This document shows, one piece after another, positions 1 to 9,485 of a stretch of 64,000 bases of DNA (position 1 is its first letter; every line of letters starts with the position of its first letter). Both the position numbers and the translations under genes were made by a program. The notes below the pieces were generated by a model. That model was not told the DNA's origin and made no database searches. It was given only the letters and a program-made list of their open reading frames with translations. Source of the stretch: Pelobates cultripes (taxonomy: Eukaryota; Chordata; Amphibia; Anura; Pelobatidae); contig OW240916.1 in assembly GCA_933207985.1 (NCBI GenBank), positions 320,410,336 to 320,474,335 on the forward strand, in the 5' to 3' direction.

Positions 1-700
1 TTTATTACAAATATTAAGCATTTTTAATGTGCCATAAAAAGGTATATCTACTAAACAGCGCTTTCTGCACACCTATACTTATATACAGAACTGGGCAAAC
101 GTAGGTATACAGTGTAGCTTATTTGTATATATCTTCCATCAATGTTGCAATATTCCACTATTCTTTCCAACTGTCACATTGATATTTGAATGCTTGAAGG
201 GAACTTTGTTGTGTCGATGTGTATGTGTCCCATATAATCTGTTGTGAGGAATTTCATTAATTGAACTGTATGCCCACTTTTGGGCCAGGCTGTATATGCA
301 CAAGTAGTGGGTACAGAAGTAGAAGCACAGGTCTGGTGTGTAATGAGCCTGATCAGCTGTGAGTCTGCCACCATTCTGCAAAATCATCAGAAACCCCTTT
401 TAAATCCGAGCACCAGAAACCGGAGTGGTGTGTCTAGATGCGGGTGATGAAAATTATCCTTATTATCGTATGAGCGGCCTGGTTTGGAATTGGTGGGAGG
501 CGTGGGATCAGTTGATGGCCTTTTCCAAGCCAGAGTGTGAGCCCTGATTCCTATGTCGTGGGGGGGGGAGGGGGTGTGGGGGGGACTATGTGTTTAGTCA
601 CTCTGCACTGTAGTGCCCTATGCCCTGTTTTACGGTAGTGCTTAAAGGTATGTGGTTTGTGTGGGGCTAAGATAGCTCATAAAAAATAAAATCTAAAGCA
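1..700. other. Unassigned left flank
   Basis: No exon or recognisable repeat was identified here. The open frame at 139-387 (minus) has no features of a known family and no clear splice signals, so it is not called. A G-rich run lies at about 559-590. In human the gene after CDK7 is CCDC125 on the opposite strand, so its 3' end would be expected somewhere to the left, but nothing here supports it. Confidence 0.5.
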
Positions 701-705
701 ATTGT
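701..705. repeat. Target-site duplication, left copy (ATTGT)
   Basis: ATTGT immediately precedes the first LTR (TGTGGC...). The same 5 bases follow the last LTR fragment at 6374-6378. Five-base duplications are usual for Ty3/gypsy integrases, so this pair marks the outer borders of the whole composite element. Confidence 0.8.
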
Positions 706-1258
706 TGTGGCGAACCTAGCCACTTGGGACTGCCTAAGATAGAATGGTTGTGCCTATTTTCTGTTGTGTACTGCGCGCCGGTATAGTGTGGCGTCTCCGG
801 CTATGTTTAATTTATGCTGTACTGTGTATGTCTGTTCGAATCCTCCCCATTCGTTAGCATTGCTATTAAAACTGACTAAGTTGTATATTTTGAAGTTGAA
901 AGGTAACGGTTTATGTCCTCGTAGTTTTCATTACTGTATGTTACAGCAGGGGCTGTTGGGAGGAGGACCTGGAAACGGTAGTCTCCCTCCAGTCCCCTCA
1001 ACCAAAACCCCTGCTGCCCATCTTTGGAAACCCCTGTTGAGTGACCTGCTTTAAATATCAGTTATTTTTAATAAAGTGACAGTTGAGTGACCTGCTTTAA
1101 ATATCAGTCTTTTTGAATAAAGTGGCAGTTGACTCTCAGACTGTGTTTCGTCTGGTTCTTGGGAGGATTTGGGAATATTGCCTGCTTCCAGCTTTGTACT
1201 TGGTTATTGCATTCTACCAGCAGAGATCCTGGGATTATAAAATTGCAGCTCCGCAACA
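706..1258 (+). repeat. 5' LTR of Gmr1-like element
   Basis: This 553-bp LTR begins TGTGGCGAAC and ends CCGCAACA, i.e. TG...CA. It is nearly identical to 4756-5308: a G/A difference at the sixth base and a T/A difference near 898. Near its end it carries a short duplicated segment (GAGTGACCTGCTTTAAATAT appears twice, around 1037 and 1085) with AATAAA-like motifs. Its last part recurs at 6245-6373. Open frames inside it are not credible genes. Confidence 0.88.
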
Positions 1259-1367
1259 ATTGGTGGCAAGCGGCGGGATCCAACCGTACAGCAGGAAAAA
1301 CGCTGTTTATACAATTGGAATTGACATACTGGAAAGCAGAAGGCAATTGATACAGATGCAGAAGTGA
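1259..1367 (+). other. Retrotransposon leader with primer-binding site
   Basis: The sequence right after the LTR (ATTGGTGGCAAGCGGCGGGA) is repeated exactly after the second LTR at 5309. By position this holds the tRNA primer-binding site and packaging leader upstream of gag. I cannot name the tRNA without a tRNA set to compare with. Confidence 0.6.
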
Positions 1368-2185
1368 ATGGGGACGGACTACACCATATTGAAACGGCAA
1401 ACGTTAAAGGAGCTGTTGGAAGCCAGGGGTAAGATAGCCAGCAATAAGCCTAAAGCAAGACTTATTGCCGAGCTAATGGAAGGAGACCGAGCTCGTAGTG
1501 CTACACCCCCAGCAAACATGGAGGAGACCCCATTTGAACGAGAAATGAGGACAAGATTGGCATTTTGGCCCGCTCCAGTATCTCCAGAATTTATGACCAT
1601 AATTTCGGCGGATGCACAGGAGTACGTGATGGCGCAAATGAATCAAGCCTTCTCACCTCAAGCAGAAACCGCTGCTGTTTCAACTGTGGGCCAGGGAAGG
1701 CCAAAAATACCACATCATGCATTTAAAACTTTTTGCGAGGATAAAGACGAAATAGATGGATTCTTGCAAGATTTTGAAAGATTGTGTGACTTGCATGATG
1801 TAGAGCAAGCTATGTGGGTACCTTTGTTGGCAGGCAAACTGTCTGGGCGTGCAGCAGACGCCTACCGGGCTGTACCCAGAGAGGACAGCAAGAATTATGA
1901 CAAGGTAAAGCAGGCGCTATTAGAAAGGTATGCCATTACCCCAGAGGCATACCGGCGCAAGTTCCGAGAATTGAAAAAAGGGGACAAAGACTCACATGCG
2001 GAGTGGGCACACAAGCTTGACCAAGCCTCACAAGGCTGGATACAAGCCAGCAGAGCTACCACCATGGAAGAGTTACGCCAGATGTTGCTACTGGAGCAGT
2101 TTTGTAATGGCCTGGCACCAGAGGCTCAAGAATGGGTGAATGACCGAAATCCTCACACCCTAACCGAAGTGACACGATTGGCCGA
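1368..2185 (+). pseudogene. gag: gag (capsid part), 3'-truncated, copy 1
   Basis: About 272 codons of a retrotransposon gag, starting at ATG 1368 roughly 110 bp after the LTR. The N-terminus (TLKELLEARGKIASNKPKAR...) resembles a SAP-like helix-loop-helix. The central part, from about residue 120 (FKTFCEDKDEIDGFLQDFER), has the leucine- and tryptophan-rich helical pattern of Ty3/gypsy capsids, with AEWAHKLDQ and LLLEQFCNGL near the end. Just after TEVTRLAD the frame runs into a misplaced RNase H piece (shared CC at 2186-2187) and stops at 2198, so the nucleocapsid zinc knuckle and protease are missing. It is almost identical to the copy at 5418. Confidence 0.85.
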
Positions 2186-2646
2186 CCCCAGAGTGTGAAC
2201 AGGCATTCCATGAACTAAAAACTGCATTAACTAAGGCTCCTGTGTTAACTGCCCCTGATCCAACTAAACGATTTCTTGTTCACACAGACGCTTCCATGTT
2301 TGGATTGGGGGCAGTACTGAGCCAAGTGGGAGCTGATGGCGGAGAACATCCCGTAGCTTACTTAAGCAGAAAATTACTACCAAGGGAAGTAGGCTACGCC
2401 GCCATCGAGAAGGAATGCCTGGCCGTGGTGTGGGCCCTCAAAAAGTTACAACCTTATTTGTATGGACAACCATTCTCCTTGCTCACAGATCACAACCCGT
2501 TGGTGTGGCTACACAGGGTGTCAGGAGACAATGCCCGGCTGTTGCACTGGAGCCGTTTGATTTCACGATCCATTATCGCCCTGGAAAACAGAATGGTAAC
2601 GCCGATGGGTTGTCCAGACAGACAGAACTTGAGAAATGATCTGTGA
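2186..2646 (+). pseudogene. Duplicated RNase H fragment of pol, frameshifted
   Basis: This 461-bp stretch is a second copy of 4208-4681, the RNase H region of the same element. It begins inside the shared CCCCAGAGTGTGAACAG and ends at the shared GATCTGTGA. It keeps RNase H motifs such as HTDASMFGLGAVLSQ and LLTDHNPLVWL. A 13-base deletion near 2553, compared with about 4575, shifts the frame, so the end of the domain is lost. It occupies the place where protease and the front of integrase would be expected, so it marks a template switch or recombination rather than a functional domain. Confidence 0.85.
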
Positions 2647-3152
2647 AGCAGATGCTCAGGACATTTGGGGAGTCCCATAAAGACTGGGAGAGGTTTTTGC
2701 CCCATCTGCTTTTTGCGTACCGAGAAGTGCCACAGGAATCTACCGGCTTCTCTCCGTTTGAGTTATTGTTTGGGAGAAGGGTGAGGGGACCCCTAGACTT
2801 AATTAGAGAACATTGGGAGGGGGGGAGCAGTGCAGATGGAGTCCCCATTGTGCCATACGTGCTGGAGTTCCGGGACCGCTTGGAGGCTCTAACCCAAACC
2901 GTACGGGAGAACCTCCGGGCGGCTCAGCGGCGACAGCGCCGGTGGTACGATAGGGGAGCCAGAGACCGTAGCTTTCAGGTGGGACAGAAAGTTCTAATTT
3001 TGAAACCTGTCCGCACAGACAAGCTACAGGCCACCTGTCAGGGCCCATACCAAGTGGTAGAACAGAGATGTGACACCACTTATGTGATCGGCCCGTGCTC
3101 TGGGGTAGGGAAACGACGCATGCTCCATGTGAACATGCTAAAAACCTTATAA
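2647..3152 (+). pseudogene. Integrase C-terminal part (Gmr1-like pol)
   Basis: About 168 codons ending at TAA 3150-3152; the open frame begins at 2643 within the junction. It contains the region after the catalytic glutamate of Ty3/gypsy integrases (LLFAYREVPQESTGFSPFEL and LFGRRVRGPL), then RRWYDRGARDRSFQVGQKVL and the end KRRMLHVNMLK typical of the C-terminal domain. The HHCC zinc finger and the first two catalytic aspartates are missing. The stop lies in a different frame from the reverse transcriptase, which overlaps from 3142, so either a one-base shift or a natural frame change separates them. Position upstream of RT is the diagnostic Gmr1-type feature. Confidence 0.85.
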
Positions 3153-4674
3153 CCAGAGAATAGAGGAGGTAGCAGCCATCTGTGCCCCAGCCACTGAGGA
3201 TTATGAGAATCTGCCCTTGCCAGACATGTTAGAAAAGGAAGATTCTGCAGAAAACGCTACAGGTGTGCAGCTGGGGGAGCGGCTAAGTCTCCAGGAGCGT
3301 GCCCAGGTACAGGAGTTGATTGCGGCAAAAGGTGCTACCTTCTCCAATTTACCAGGGTACACTCTGTTAGCTACCCACCGAGTAGAGACCCCAGGACAGC
3401 TCCCTATGAGACAGACTCCGTATCGTATCCCTGAAGCAGTAAGGGAGCACATGAGGAAAGAAATTGAGGAAATGTTGCAGTTAGGGGTTATCGAACATTC
3501 AGATAGCCCCTGGGCATCACCGGTAGTGCTAGTACCCAAGAAGGATGGCACCACGCGGTTTTGTGTAGACTACCGGAGGCTCAATGACAAAACAGTGTCT
3601 GACGCCTACCCGATGCCCCGTATAGACGAGCTGCTAGATAGGATGGCAAGAGGCCAGTATCTCACTACCATTGATCTGTGTAAGGGATACTGGCAGATTC
3701 CACTAGCCGAGGAGGCCATCCCCAAGTCGGCGTTTGTCACCCCGTTTGGCCTGTATCAATTTCGGGTCATGCCTTTCGGGATGAAAAACGCTCCGGCTAC
3801 CTTTCAGAGGATGGTAGATCGGCTACTGGACGGGTTCCAAGAGTACGCCTGTGCGTACTTAGATGATATAGCCATTTATAGCCAGACCTGGGCAGATCAT
3901 TTGAAACATATTAGTGTGGTCATTGACCGTATTGGAGAGGCAGGGCTGACACTAAAACCTAGCAAGTGTCACATAGGGATGGCAGAGGTGCAGTACCTGG
4001 GTCACAGGGTAGGATGCGGACAGCAGAGGCCCGAACCGGCCAAGATAGAGGCAGTAGCTAAGTGGCCTACCCCCAGGACAAAGACACAAGTATTGGCGTT
4101 CCTTGGTACCGCTGGTTACTACAGAAAATTTGTGCCCAATTACAGCGCCCTGGCCAAACCCCTGACGGACTTGACCAAGAAAAACTTGCCACGACAGGTC
4201 AACTGGGCCCCAGAGTGTGAACAGGCATTCCATGAACTAAAAACTGCATTAACTAAGGCTCCTGTGTTAACTGCCCCTGATCCAACTAAACGATTTCTTG
4301 TTCACACAGACGCTTCCATGTTTGGATTGGGGGCAGTACTGAGCCAAGTGGGAGCTGATGGCGGAGAACATCCCGTAGCTTACTTAAGCAGAAAATTACT
4401 ACCAAGGGAAGTAGGCTACGCCGCCATCGAGAAGGAATGCCTGGCCGTGGTGTGGGCCCTCAAAAAGTTACAACCTTATTTGTATGGACAACCATTCTCC
4501 TTGCTCACAGATCACAACCCGTTGGTGTGGCTACACAGGGTGTCAGGAGACAATGCCCGGCTGTTGCGCTGGAGTTTGGCGCTGCAGCCGTTTGATTTCA
4601 CGATCCATTATCGCCCTGGAAAACAGAATGGTAACGCCGATGGGTTGTCCAGACAGACAGAACTTGAGAAATGA
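3142..4674 (+). CDS. pol: Reverse transcriptase-RNase H of Gmr1-like retrotransposon
   Basis: The open frame runs from 3142 (after a stop at 3139) to TGA 4672-4674; the first ATG is at 3226. The RT fingers and palm are recognisable: VPKKDGTTRFCVDYRRLND, then TTIDLCKGYWQIPL with the first catalytic Asp, then FRVMPFGMKNAPATFQRMVD, and the active-site box YLDDIAIYS. After the thumb and connection (LAFLGTAGYYRKFVPNYS) comes an RNase H domain with HTDASMFGLGAVLSQ, AIEKECLAVVWAL, LLTDHNPLVWL and NADGLSRQ. All motifs are intact, so the RT-RNase H piece itself looks undamaged. It copies element RNA into DNA in cytoplasmic particles. An upstream partner frame (integrase) ends just as this one begins. 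Whether it is expressed alone or as part of a polyprotein cannot be seen. Confidence 0.92.
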   Translation, partial: KPYNQRIEEVAAICAPATEDYENLPLPDMLEKEDSAENATGVQLGERLSLQERAQVQELIAAKGATFSNLPGYTLLATHRVETPGQLPMRQTPYRIPEAVREHMRKEIEEMLQLGVIEHSDSPWASPVVLVPKKDGTTRFCVDYRRLNDKTVSDAYPMPRIDELLDRMARGQYLTTIDLCKGYWQIPLAEEAIPKSAFVTPFGLYQFRVMPFGMKNAPATFQRMVDRLLDGFQEYACAYLDDIAIYSQTWADHLKHISVVIDRIGEAGLTLKPSKCHIGMAEVQYLGHRVGCGQQRPEPAKIEAVAKWPTPRTKTQVLAFLGTAGYYRKFVPNYSALAKPLTDLTKKNLPRQVNWAPECEQAFHELKTALTKAPVLTAPDPTKRFLVHTDASMFGLGAVLSQVGADGGEHPVAYLSRKLLPREVGYAAIEKECLAVVWALKKLQPYLYGQPFSLLTDHNPLVWLHRVSGDNARLLRWSLALQPFDFTIHYRPGKQNGNADGLSRQTELEK

Positions 4675-4755
4675 TCTGTGAGCACTCCCCCGGACATCCC
4701 CAAGCCGATCCGTTGGGATCAGACTGTGTATGCCGGCTTGGTTTTGGGGGAGCAT
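4675..4755 (+). other. 3' internal end with purine tract
   Basis: A short noncoding tail lies between the RNase H stop and the LTR. The G-rich stretch TTTTGGGGGAGCA directly before the LTR start at 4756 is the likely polypurine primer for plus-strand synthesis. Confidence 0.55.
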
Positions 4756-5308
4756 TGTGGCAAACCTAGCCACTTGGGACTGCCTAAGATAGAATGGTTG
4801 TGCCTATTTTCTGTTGTGTACTGCGCGCCGGTATAGTGTGGCGTCTCCGGCTATGTTTAATTTATGCTGTACTGTGTATGTCTGTTCGAATCCTCCCCAT
4901 TCGTTAGCATTGCTATTAAAACTGACTAAGTTGTATATTTTGAAGTAGAAAGGTAACGGTTTATGTCCTCGTAGTTTTCATTACTGTATGTTACAGCAGG
5001 GGCTGTTGGGAGGAGGACCTGGAAACGGTAGTCTCCCTCCAGTCCCCTCAACCAAAACCCCTGCTGCCCATCTTTGGAAACCCCTGTTGAGTGACCTGCT
5101 TTAAATATCAGTTATTTTTAATAAAGTGACAGTTGAGTGACCTGCTTTAAATATCAGTCTTTTTGAATAAAGTGGCAGTTGACTCTCAGACTGTGTTTCG
5201 TCTGGTTCTTGGGAGGATTTGGGAATATTGCCTGCTTCCAGCTTTGTACTTGGTTATTGCATTCTACCAGCAGAGATCCTGGGATTATAAAATTGCAGCT
5301 CCGCAACA
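4756..5308 (+). repeat. Central LTR of Gmr1-like element
   Basis: 553 bp, TGTGGCAAAC...CCGCAACA, nearly identical to 706-1258. It acts as 3' LTR for the first unit and as 5' LTR for the second gag unit, and is followed by the same leader (5309-5417). It has no adjacent target duplication of its own. Confidence 0.88.
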
Positions 5309-5417
5309 ATTGGTGGCAAGCGGCGGGATCCAACCGTACAGCAGGAAAAACGCTGTTTATACAATTGGAATTGACATACTGGAAAGCAGAAGGCAATTGA
5401 TACAGATGCAGAAGTGA

Positions 5418-6239
5418 ATGGGGACGGACTACACCATATTGAAACGGCAAACGTTAAAGGAGCTGTTGGAAGCCAGGGGTAAGATAGCCAGCAATAAGCC
5501 TAAAGCAAGACTTATTGCCGAGCTAATGGAAGGAGACCGAGCTCGTAGTGCTACACCCCCAGCAAACATGGAGGAGACCCCATTTGAACGAGAAATGAGG
5601 ACAAGATTGGCATTTTGGCCCGCTCCAGTATCTCCAGAATTTATGATCATAATTTCGGCGGATGCACAGGAGTACGTGATGGCGCAAATGAATCAAGCCT
5701 TCTCACCTCAAGCAGAAACCGCTGCTGTTTCAACTGTGGGCCAGGGAAGGCCAAAAATACCACATCATGCATTTAAAACTTTTTGCGAGGATAAAGACGA
5801 AATAGATGGATTCTTGCAAGATTTTGAAAGATTGTGTGACTTGCATGATGTAGAGCAAGCTATGTGGGTACCTTTGTTGGCAGGCAAACTGTCTGGGCGT
5901 GCAGCAGACGCCTACCGGGCTGTACCCAGAGAGGACAGCAAGAATTATGACAAGGTAAAGCAGGCGCTATTAGAAAGGTATGCCATTACCCCAGAGGCAT
6001 ACCGGCGCAAGTTCCGAGAATTGAAAAAAGGGGACAAAGACTCACATGCGGAGTGGGCACACAAGCTTGACCAAGCCTCACAAGGCTGGATACAAGCCAG
6101 CAGAGCTACCACCATGGAAGAGTTACGCCAGATGTTGCTACTGGAGCAGTTTTGTAATGGCCTGGCACCAGAGGCTCAAGAATGGGTGAATGACCGAAAT
6201 CCTCACACCCTAACCGAAGCGACACGATTGGCCGACCAA
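5418..6239 (+). pseudogene. gag: gag (capsid part), copy 2, fused to LTR sequence
   Basis: A near-identical repeat of the gag at 1368, differing by a few bases (for example Met-Ile instead of Met-Thr near residue 76, and TEATRLAD instead of TEVTRLAD). Just after TEATRLADQ the sequence switches to the last 129 bp of an LTR, and the open frame runs on through LTR sequence to 6380. No pol follows, so this second unit is only LTR-leader-gag-partial LTR. Confidence 0.85.
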
Positions 6240-6244
6240 CATTA

Positions 6245-6373
6245 TGACTCTCAGACTGTGTTTCGTCTGGTTCTTGGGAGGATTTGGGAATATTGCCTGC
6301 TTCCAGCTTTGTACTTGGTTATTGCATTCTACCAGCAGAGATCCTGGGATTATAAAATTGCAGCTCCGCAACA
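6245..6373 (+). repeat. 5'-truncated terminal LTR
   Basis: Matches the last 129 bp of the other two LTRs (5180-5308), starting TGACTCTCAGACTG and ending CCGCAACA. It is directly followed by ATTGT, the right target duplication, so it is the true right border of the composite. Confidence 0.85.
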
Positions 6374-6378
6374 ATTGT
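6374..6378. repeat. Target-site duplication, right copy (ATTGT)
   Basis: Identical to 701-705 and directly after the terminal CA of the last LTR fragment. Confidence 0.8.
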
Positions 6379-6487
6379 AATGGCATAAAACTAAACAATC
6401 TGGCAATCATTGTACCAAGGAGAGAGAAAGGAAAAATGAAATAGTCCATAGTAGTGGTACAGAACCGGTAACACTGGGAAGAAATCT

Positions 6488-7109
6488 CTATAGGCATTTT
6501 AGGTGGTGACTGCTGCATAGGATTCCCTCATAGGCCCCTGGGGTACAAATGGAGTTCCGGTAGCTCGGTTCCAGATGTGAGTGGTAGTAGGCTACCCATT
6601 GGTAGCCAAAGAGTCCCTTGGGACCCTGTGTAGATAATAGTCCTTTTGCGTCCTTTACGGGTTTTGGTAAGTGGAAAATCCCTTCTATCTCCACCGCTTT
6701 CGCTTGCTTGGGCGGTAGAAGTGCTAGGAGTAGCCTACCCACCATGTGCGGTAGCTCAGCGTCCGAGGTTTCTTCAGGGAACCCCCTGACCTTGTGGTTT
6801 AGACTTTTGGTCTTCCATTGCTGCAAACCTTAGGTCTGTTTTGGCTTGTTGCTGTTTCAGCTCTTGTACAGTTTGCTGCAGAAGCAATGTTTGCAGAGCA
6901 TTTTGGCGGGTGTCTTGTCCCAGTGTGCCCATGTGGCCTGTCAGGCCTCTCAGGTCTTGGCAAATTTGGGCCACATCGGCTTGGAGCGTGTGTTGAAGGC
7001 CCACCAGCAGTTCTTCCTGGACTGCCGTTGTGACTGGGGCCAAGTCTAGTGGTAAGGGTGAAGGCTTGGAGGCTGCAAGTGTAGGTACGTGATCCTCCAC
7101 TGCCCCCAT
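6488..7109 (-). pseudogene. LINE ORF1 remnant (L1-like), frameshifted
   Basis: Read on the minus strand, 7109-6774 encodes a coiled-coil stretch rich in leucine and glutamine (LQHTLQADVAQ, LLLQQTVQELKQQQ) ending LRFAAMEDQ. The next frame, from about 6800 down, encodes the start of an RNA-recognition fold (NHKVRGFPEETSDAELPHMV) and VEIEGIFHLPKP. This is the order in L1-type ORF1 proteins, which bind element RNA as trimers. The same landmarks occur in the intact ORF1 at 39155-40339 (KIRGIP, AAELPHYIRRLL, VYRLPSP), so both come from related LINEs. A frameshift near 6780-6800 and missing ends make this copy dead. Confidence 0.7.
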
Positions 7110-8890
7110 CCAAGAAGTAATTGCATCCCCTGTGATTTATAAGGGATATAGCATTAGTCCTCTGTTTGAACATTAATGCAATCTAATGGTCTGGAAAGAG
7201 GATATACATTGACCCTGATTCTGTTATACGTATGGATATCTGTTATGGTGGATCATTCAATAAATAATTGATGTTATATATTTCTTTATTTTTAGTAGTG
7301 GTGTAGGGTTCACTTTAATTCTTGGTGGAGGTGTTTCACTACCAAGGGATATTATGGTTGGGTATTTAGTATCCTTAGCTGGTATTTCTTTTTATTTACT
7401 TTAGGTAAACCTTTTGTTTTAGCTATTTGACCGTTTTGTTTAAAAGTGTTAATATTAGTGCAGACTCCCGATTGATGTAATCTTATGCTAAGTGATCGCG
7501 CATGTACGAAACAGACTAATTTGGACGGTATAGGCATCCGGTTGCTTTAGCAATCGCGCATGCGCGCGACTGAATGATTTATGGAACCCACTATTTTGGA
7601 GATCCTTTATATTTTGCCCTACAGGTATAGTGTTATGGTGTAGGTACTGTAATGTAAACTAATCCTTCGATGGTGGAAGGTAGATCCAGAGTTAATCTAC
7701 ACTCTGTAAATTTGATGCGCTGACATATTAGTTAGTAATGGCGGATTGCCATTAAACAATATGGGGAAATTGTGAAAAGCTGATCGCGCATACGTGTGGG
7801 CATTATTTCTAATTGTTTCTTTCAACTTTTCTGTTTTTAATGTTTAGACATTGTATATATACATGTTACATGAGAACTTATTTGAGATTATATAAGGGAT
7901 TTTGATCTTTATATTGTGGGATGTCTTACTAATATATGTTTATATTATGTGAGTGGAACCAGGATTGGAGGTGATGATGTCACATTATTACTGATGGCCA
8001 TCAGCTGGGGATAGAGCTATATAAAAGGTTTCATGGTAAATGTTTCATATGGACACCCCTGATAAAGGCTACCAGGAGGAGCCAAATGTTGGGGGGGGTT
8101 GTTTGTTTAAGTCGTGTTTCTATCCGATTAGGCTTGTGAATTGTGGTAAATATTTTTGTTTATTGTTTGTAGCCTATATTGTGTCACTGACTGTTGTAAC
8201 AGCTATGTATACGGATTATTGATTTAATAAATCTAGATAGAGAATTTTTAAGGCTTTTAAATTGGCTTGTTGGTGCAGGGCAGTTCCAACATGCGGCCAT
8301 TCAGTTCAGCCGCTTGGCTTTGCCCTCTAAGAAATTACTTTTATAATCTTTTTATTTGTACTTCCTGTCCTGTTATCCGAGAGGAGCTACCTATTAATGA
8401 TGCAGCCATCGATCTACCCAGGAAATTACCAATTACTAGTAATTATCTTGAACATCTAATAGAGGGAATTCGTACCGCTAGACCACACTAGTAATACACA
8501 ACAGTCTGTAGATTGCAGATTGAGTGAAATGTATAGAGAAGAGGATGACAGAAATGGACACGAGTGTCAGTGTTCTATGATGGACGTCCCTGACACATCC
8601 CCTCCCTCTGAAACCCTGAAGCTCGGGAATGGCATGAAGATGTACAAAGACCAGGGGCAGACTGTGTGGCTCTCCCGAATCACGATTGGATAGACTCCAG
8701 TGGTGCCTGGCTTGTTGAGTGGAGTTAGGCTCCACGAACTGGGTAACTGCGTAACAGAACCTAAGCTGCAAACCTGGAAATGGATCGGACAAACGTGGTT
8801 CCTGAGTTCCAAACCCAGCAGAATGTTCAGAGCACGCTGTCTTCCCTTACACATTCACCACAATGCTCGATGTCCTCATGCAGAGCGTGG
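7110..8890. other. Repeat-like region without recognisable genes
   Basis: No convincing coding sequence was found. A short motif containing TCGCGCATG or close variants occurs three times (about 7494, 7553 and 7784). A hairpin motif at 8059-8087 is listed separately. The region is probably retroelement non-coding sequence next to the ORF1 remnant, but I cannot assign a family. Confidence 0.4.
8059..8087 (+). ncRNA. Degenerate hammerhead-ribozyme-like core
   Basis: CTGATAA is followed by a GGCT...AGCC hairpin and then AAAT. A hammerhead core is CUGANGA, stem II, GAAA. Here two positions equivalent to conserved G (G8 and G12) read A, so it would not be catalytic. A related arrangement occurs on the minus strand at 58396-58426. 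This is a resemblance only; no cleavage site or closing stem was established. Confidence 0.25.
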
Positions 8891-8904
8891 GGACGTCGAA
8901 CATG

Positions 8905-9198
8905 ATTTAAAACACTTTTGGTGCTGTAAGAATACGGAAGCACCATCTAGTGGCTGTCTGAGAGACAGCAACTAGAGGTGGGATTAGCCCTGTAATCAAA
9001 ACACTGCGGTTTCCCTTTGATAATAAGCCCCTCTAGTCACCGTCTGAGTGACTGCCACTAGAGGTGTAACTATGCAGCAATGTAAACACTGCATTTTCTC
9101 TGAAAAGGCAGTGTTTACATTAAAAAGCCAGCAGGGACAGACTATAGACACCATTACATTAATTTGTAGTGGTTTCGGTTGCTATAGTGTCCCTTTAA
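8905..9198. mobile_element. T2-like MITE (one clear end)
   Basis: The right end reads CTATAGTGTCCCTTTAA, the mirror of the TTAAAGGGACACTATAG start seen in complete relatives (for example 37803). The interior shares the family's GTAAACACTGC and ACTAGAGGTG segments, the latter duplicated. The left end is degraded. Confidence 0.5.
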
Positions 9199-9208
9199 GT
9201 TTTGTAGA

Positions 9209-9485
9209 CATGTGCAATTCGTTTTGTTCCGAATGCAAATTCAGAAGTGCCGAATTTCGGAATGCCGAACCGAATTGCCGAATTTCAGAATGCCGAACTG
9301 AACCAAATTTCCGAATTGATGAAGTGCTTTGGATTTCTGAAAAGTGGCAAAACAGGAGAGGGTTGGGGTTAGGATGGGGTTAATGGTTGGGGTAAGGTAA
9401 CCCTAACACTATTCCTAACTGAAATGCCAAAGTCCTGAATTTCAGAATGCCGAACCGTACTGAATATTTTTCCCATGCACATCCC
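9209..9485. repeat. Dispersed repeat with TTCGGAATGCCGAA motifs
   Basis: The short palindromic words TTCGGAATGCCGAA and TTCAGAATGCCGAA occur several times. The ends are roughly inverted (ACATGTGCAATTCG on the left, CATGCACATCC on the right), which suggests a small non-autonomous DNA transposon. The family is not identified. Confidence 0.45.

Larger units (their letters stand above)
706..6373 (+). mobile_element. Rearranged Gmr1-like Ty3/gypsy LTR retrotransposon (composite)
   Basis: The order along the plus strand is: LTR (706-1258), gag, duplicated RNase H piece, integrase C-terminal part, reverse transcriptase plus RNase H, LTR (4756-5308), second gag, truncated LTR (6245-6373). Integrase coding upstream of reverse transcriptase is the Gmr1-type arrangement known in deuterostome Ty3/gypsy elements; ordinary gypsy elements have integrase last. 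The two long LTRs differ at only two positions by eye, so the insertion is young. One ATTGT target duplication encloses everything, which implies a single integration with rearrangement before, during or after it. Protease, the gag zinc knuckle and most of the integrase catalytic core are absent, so the copy is not autonomous. Confidence 0.85.

Noticed and set aside
139..387. 82-codon minus-strand frame as a possible exon of the neighbouring gene
   Set aside because: No similarity to CCDC125 or other expected neighbours that I can recognise, and no convincing splice sites.
1104..1400. Frames on both strands inside the LTRs (also at 5154-5450)
   Set aside because: Present in both LTR copies because the LTRs are identical; no protein features, and LTRs of this kind are non-coding.
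3201..3554. Minus-strand frames antisense to pol (3201-3554, 3952-4233)
   Set aside because: Shadows of the reverse transcriptase coding strand.
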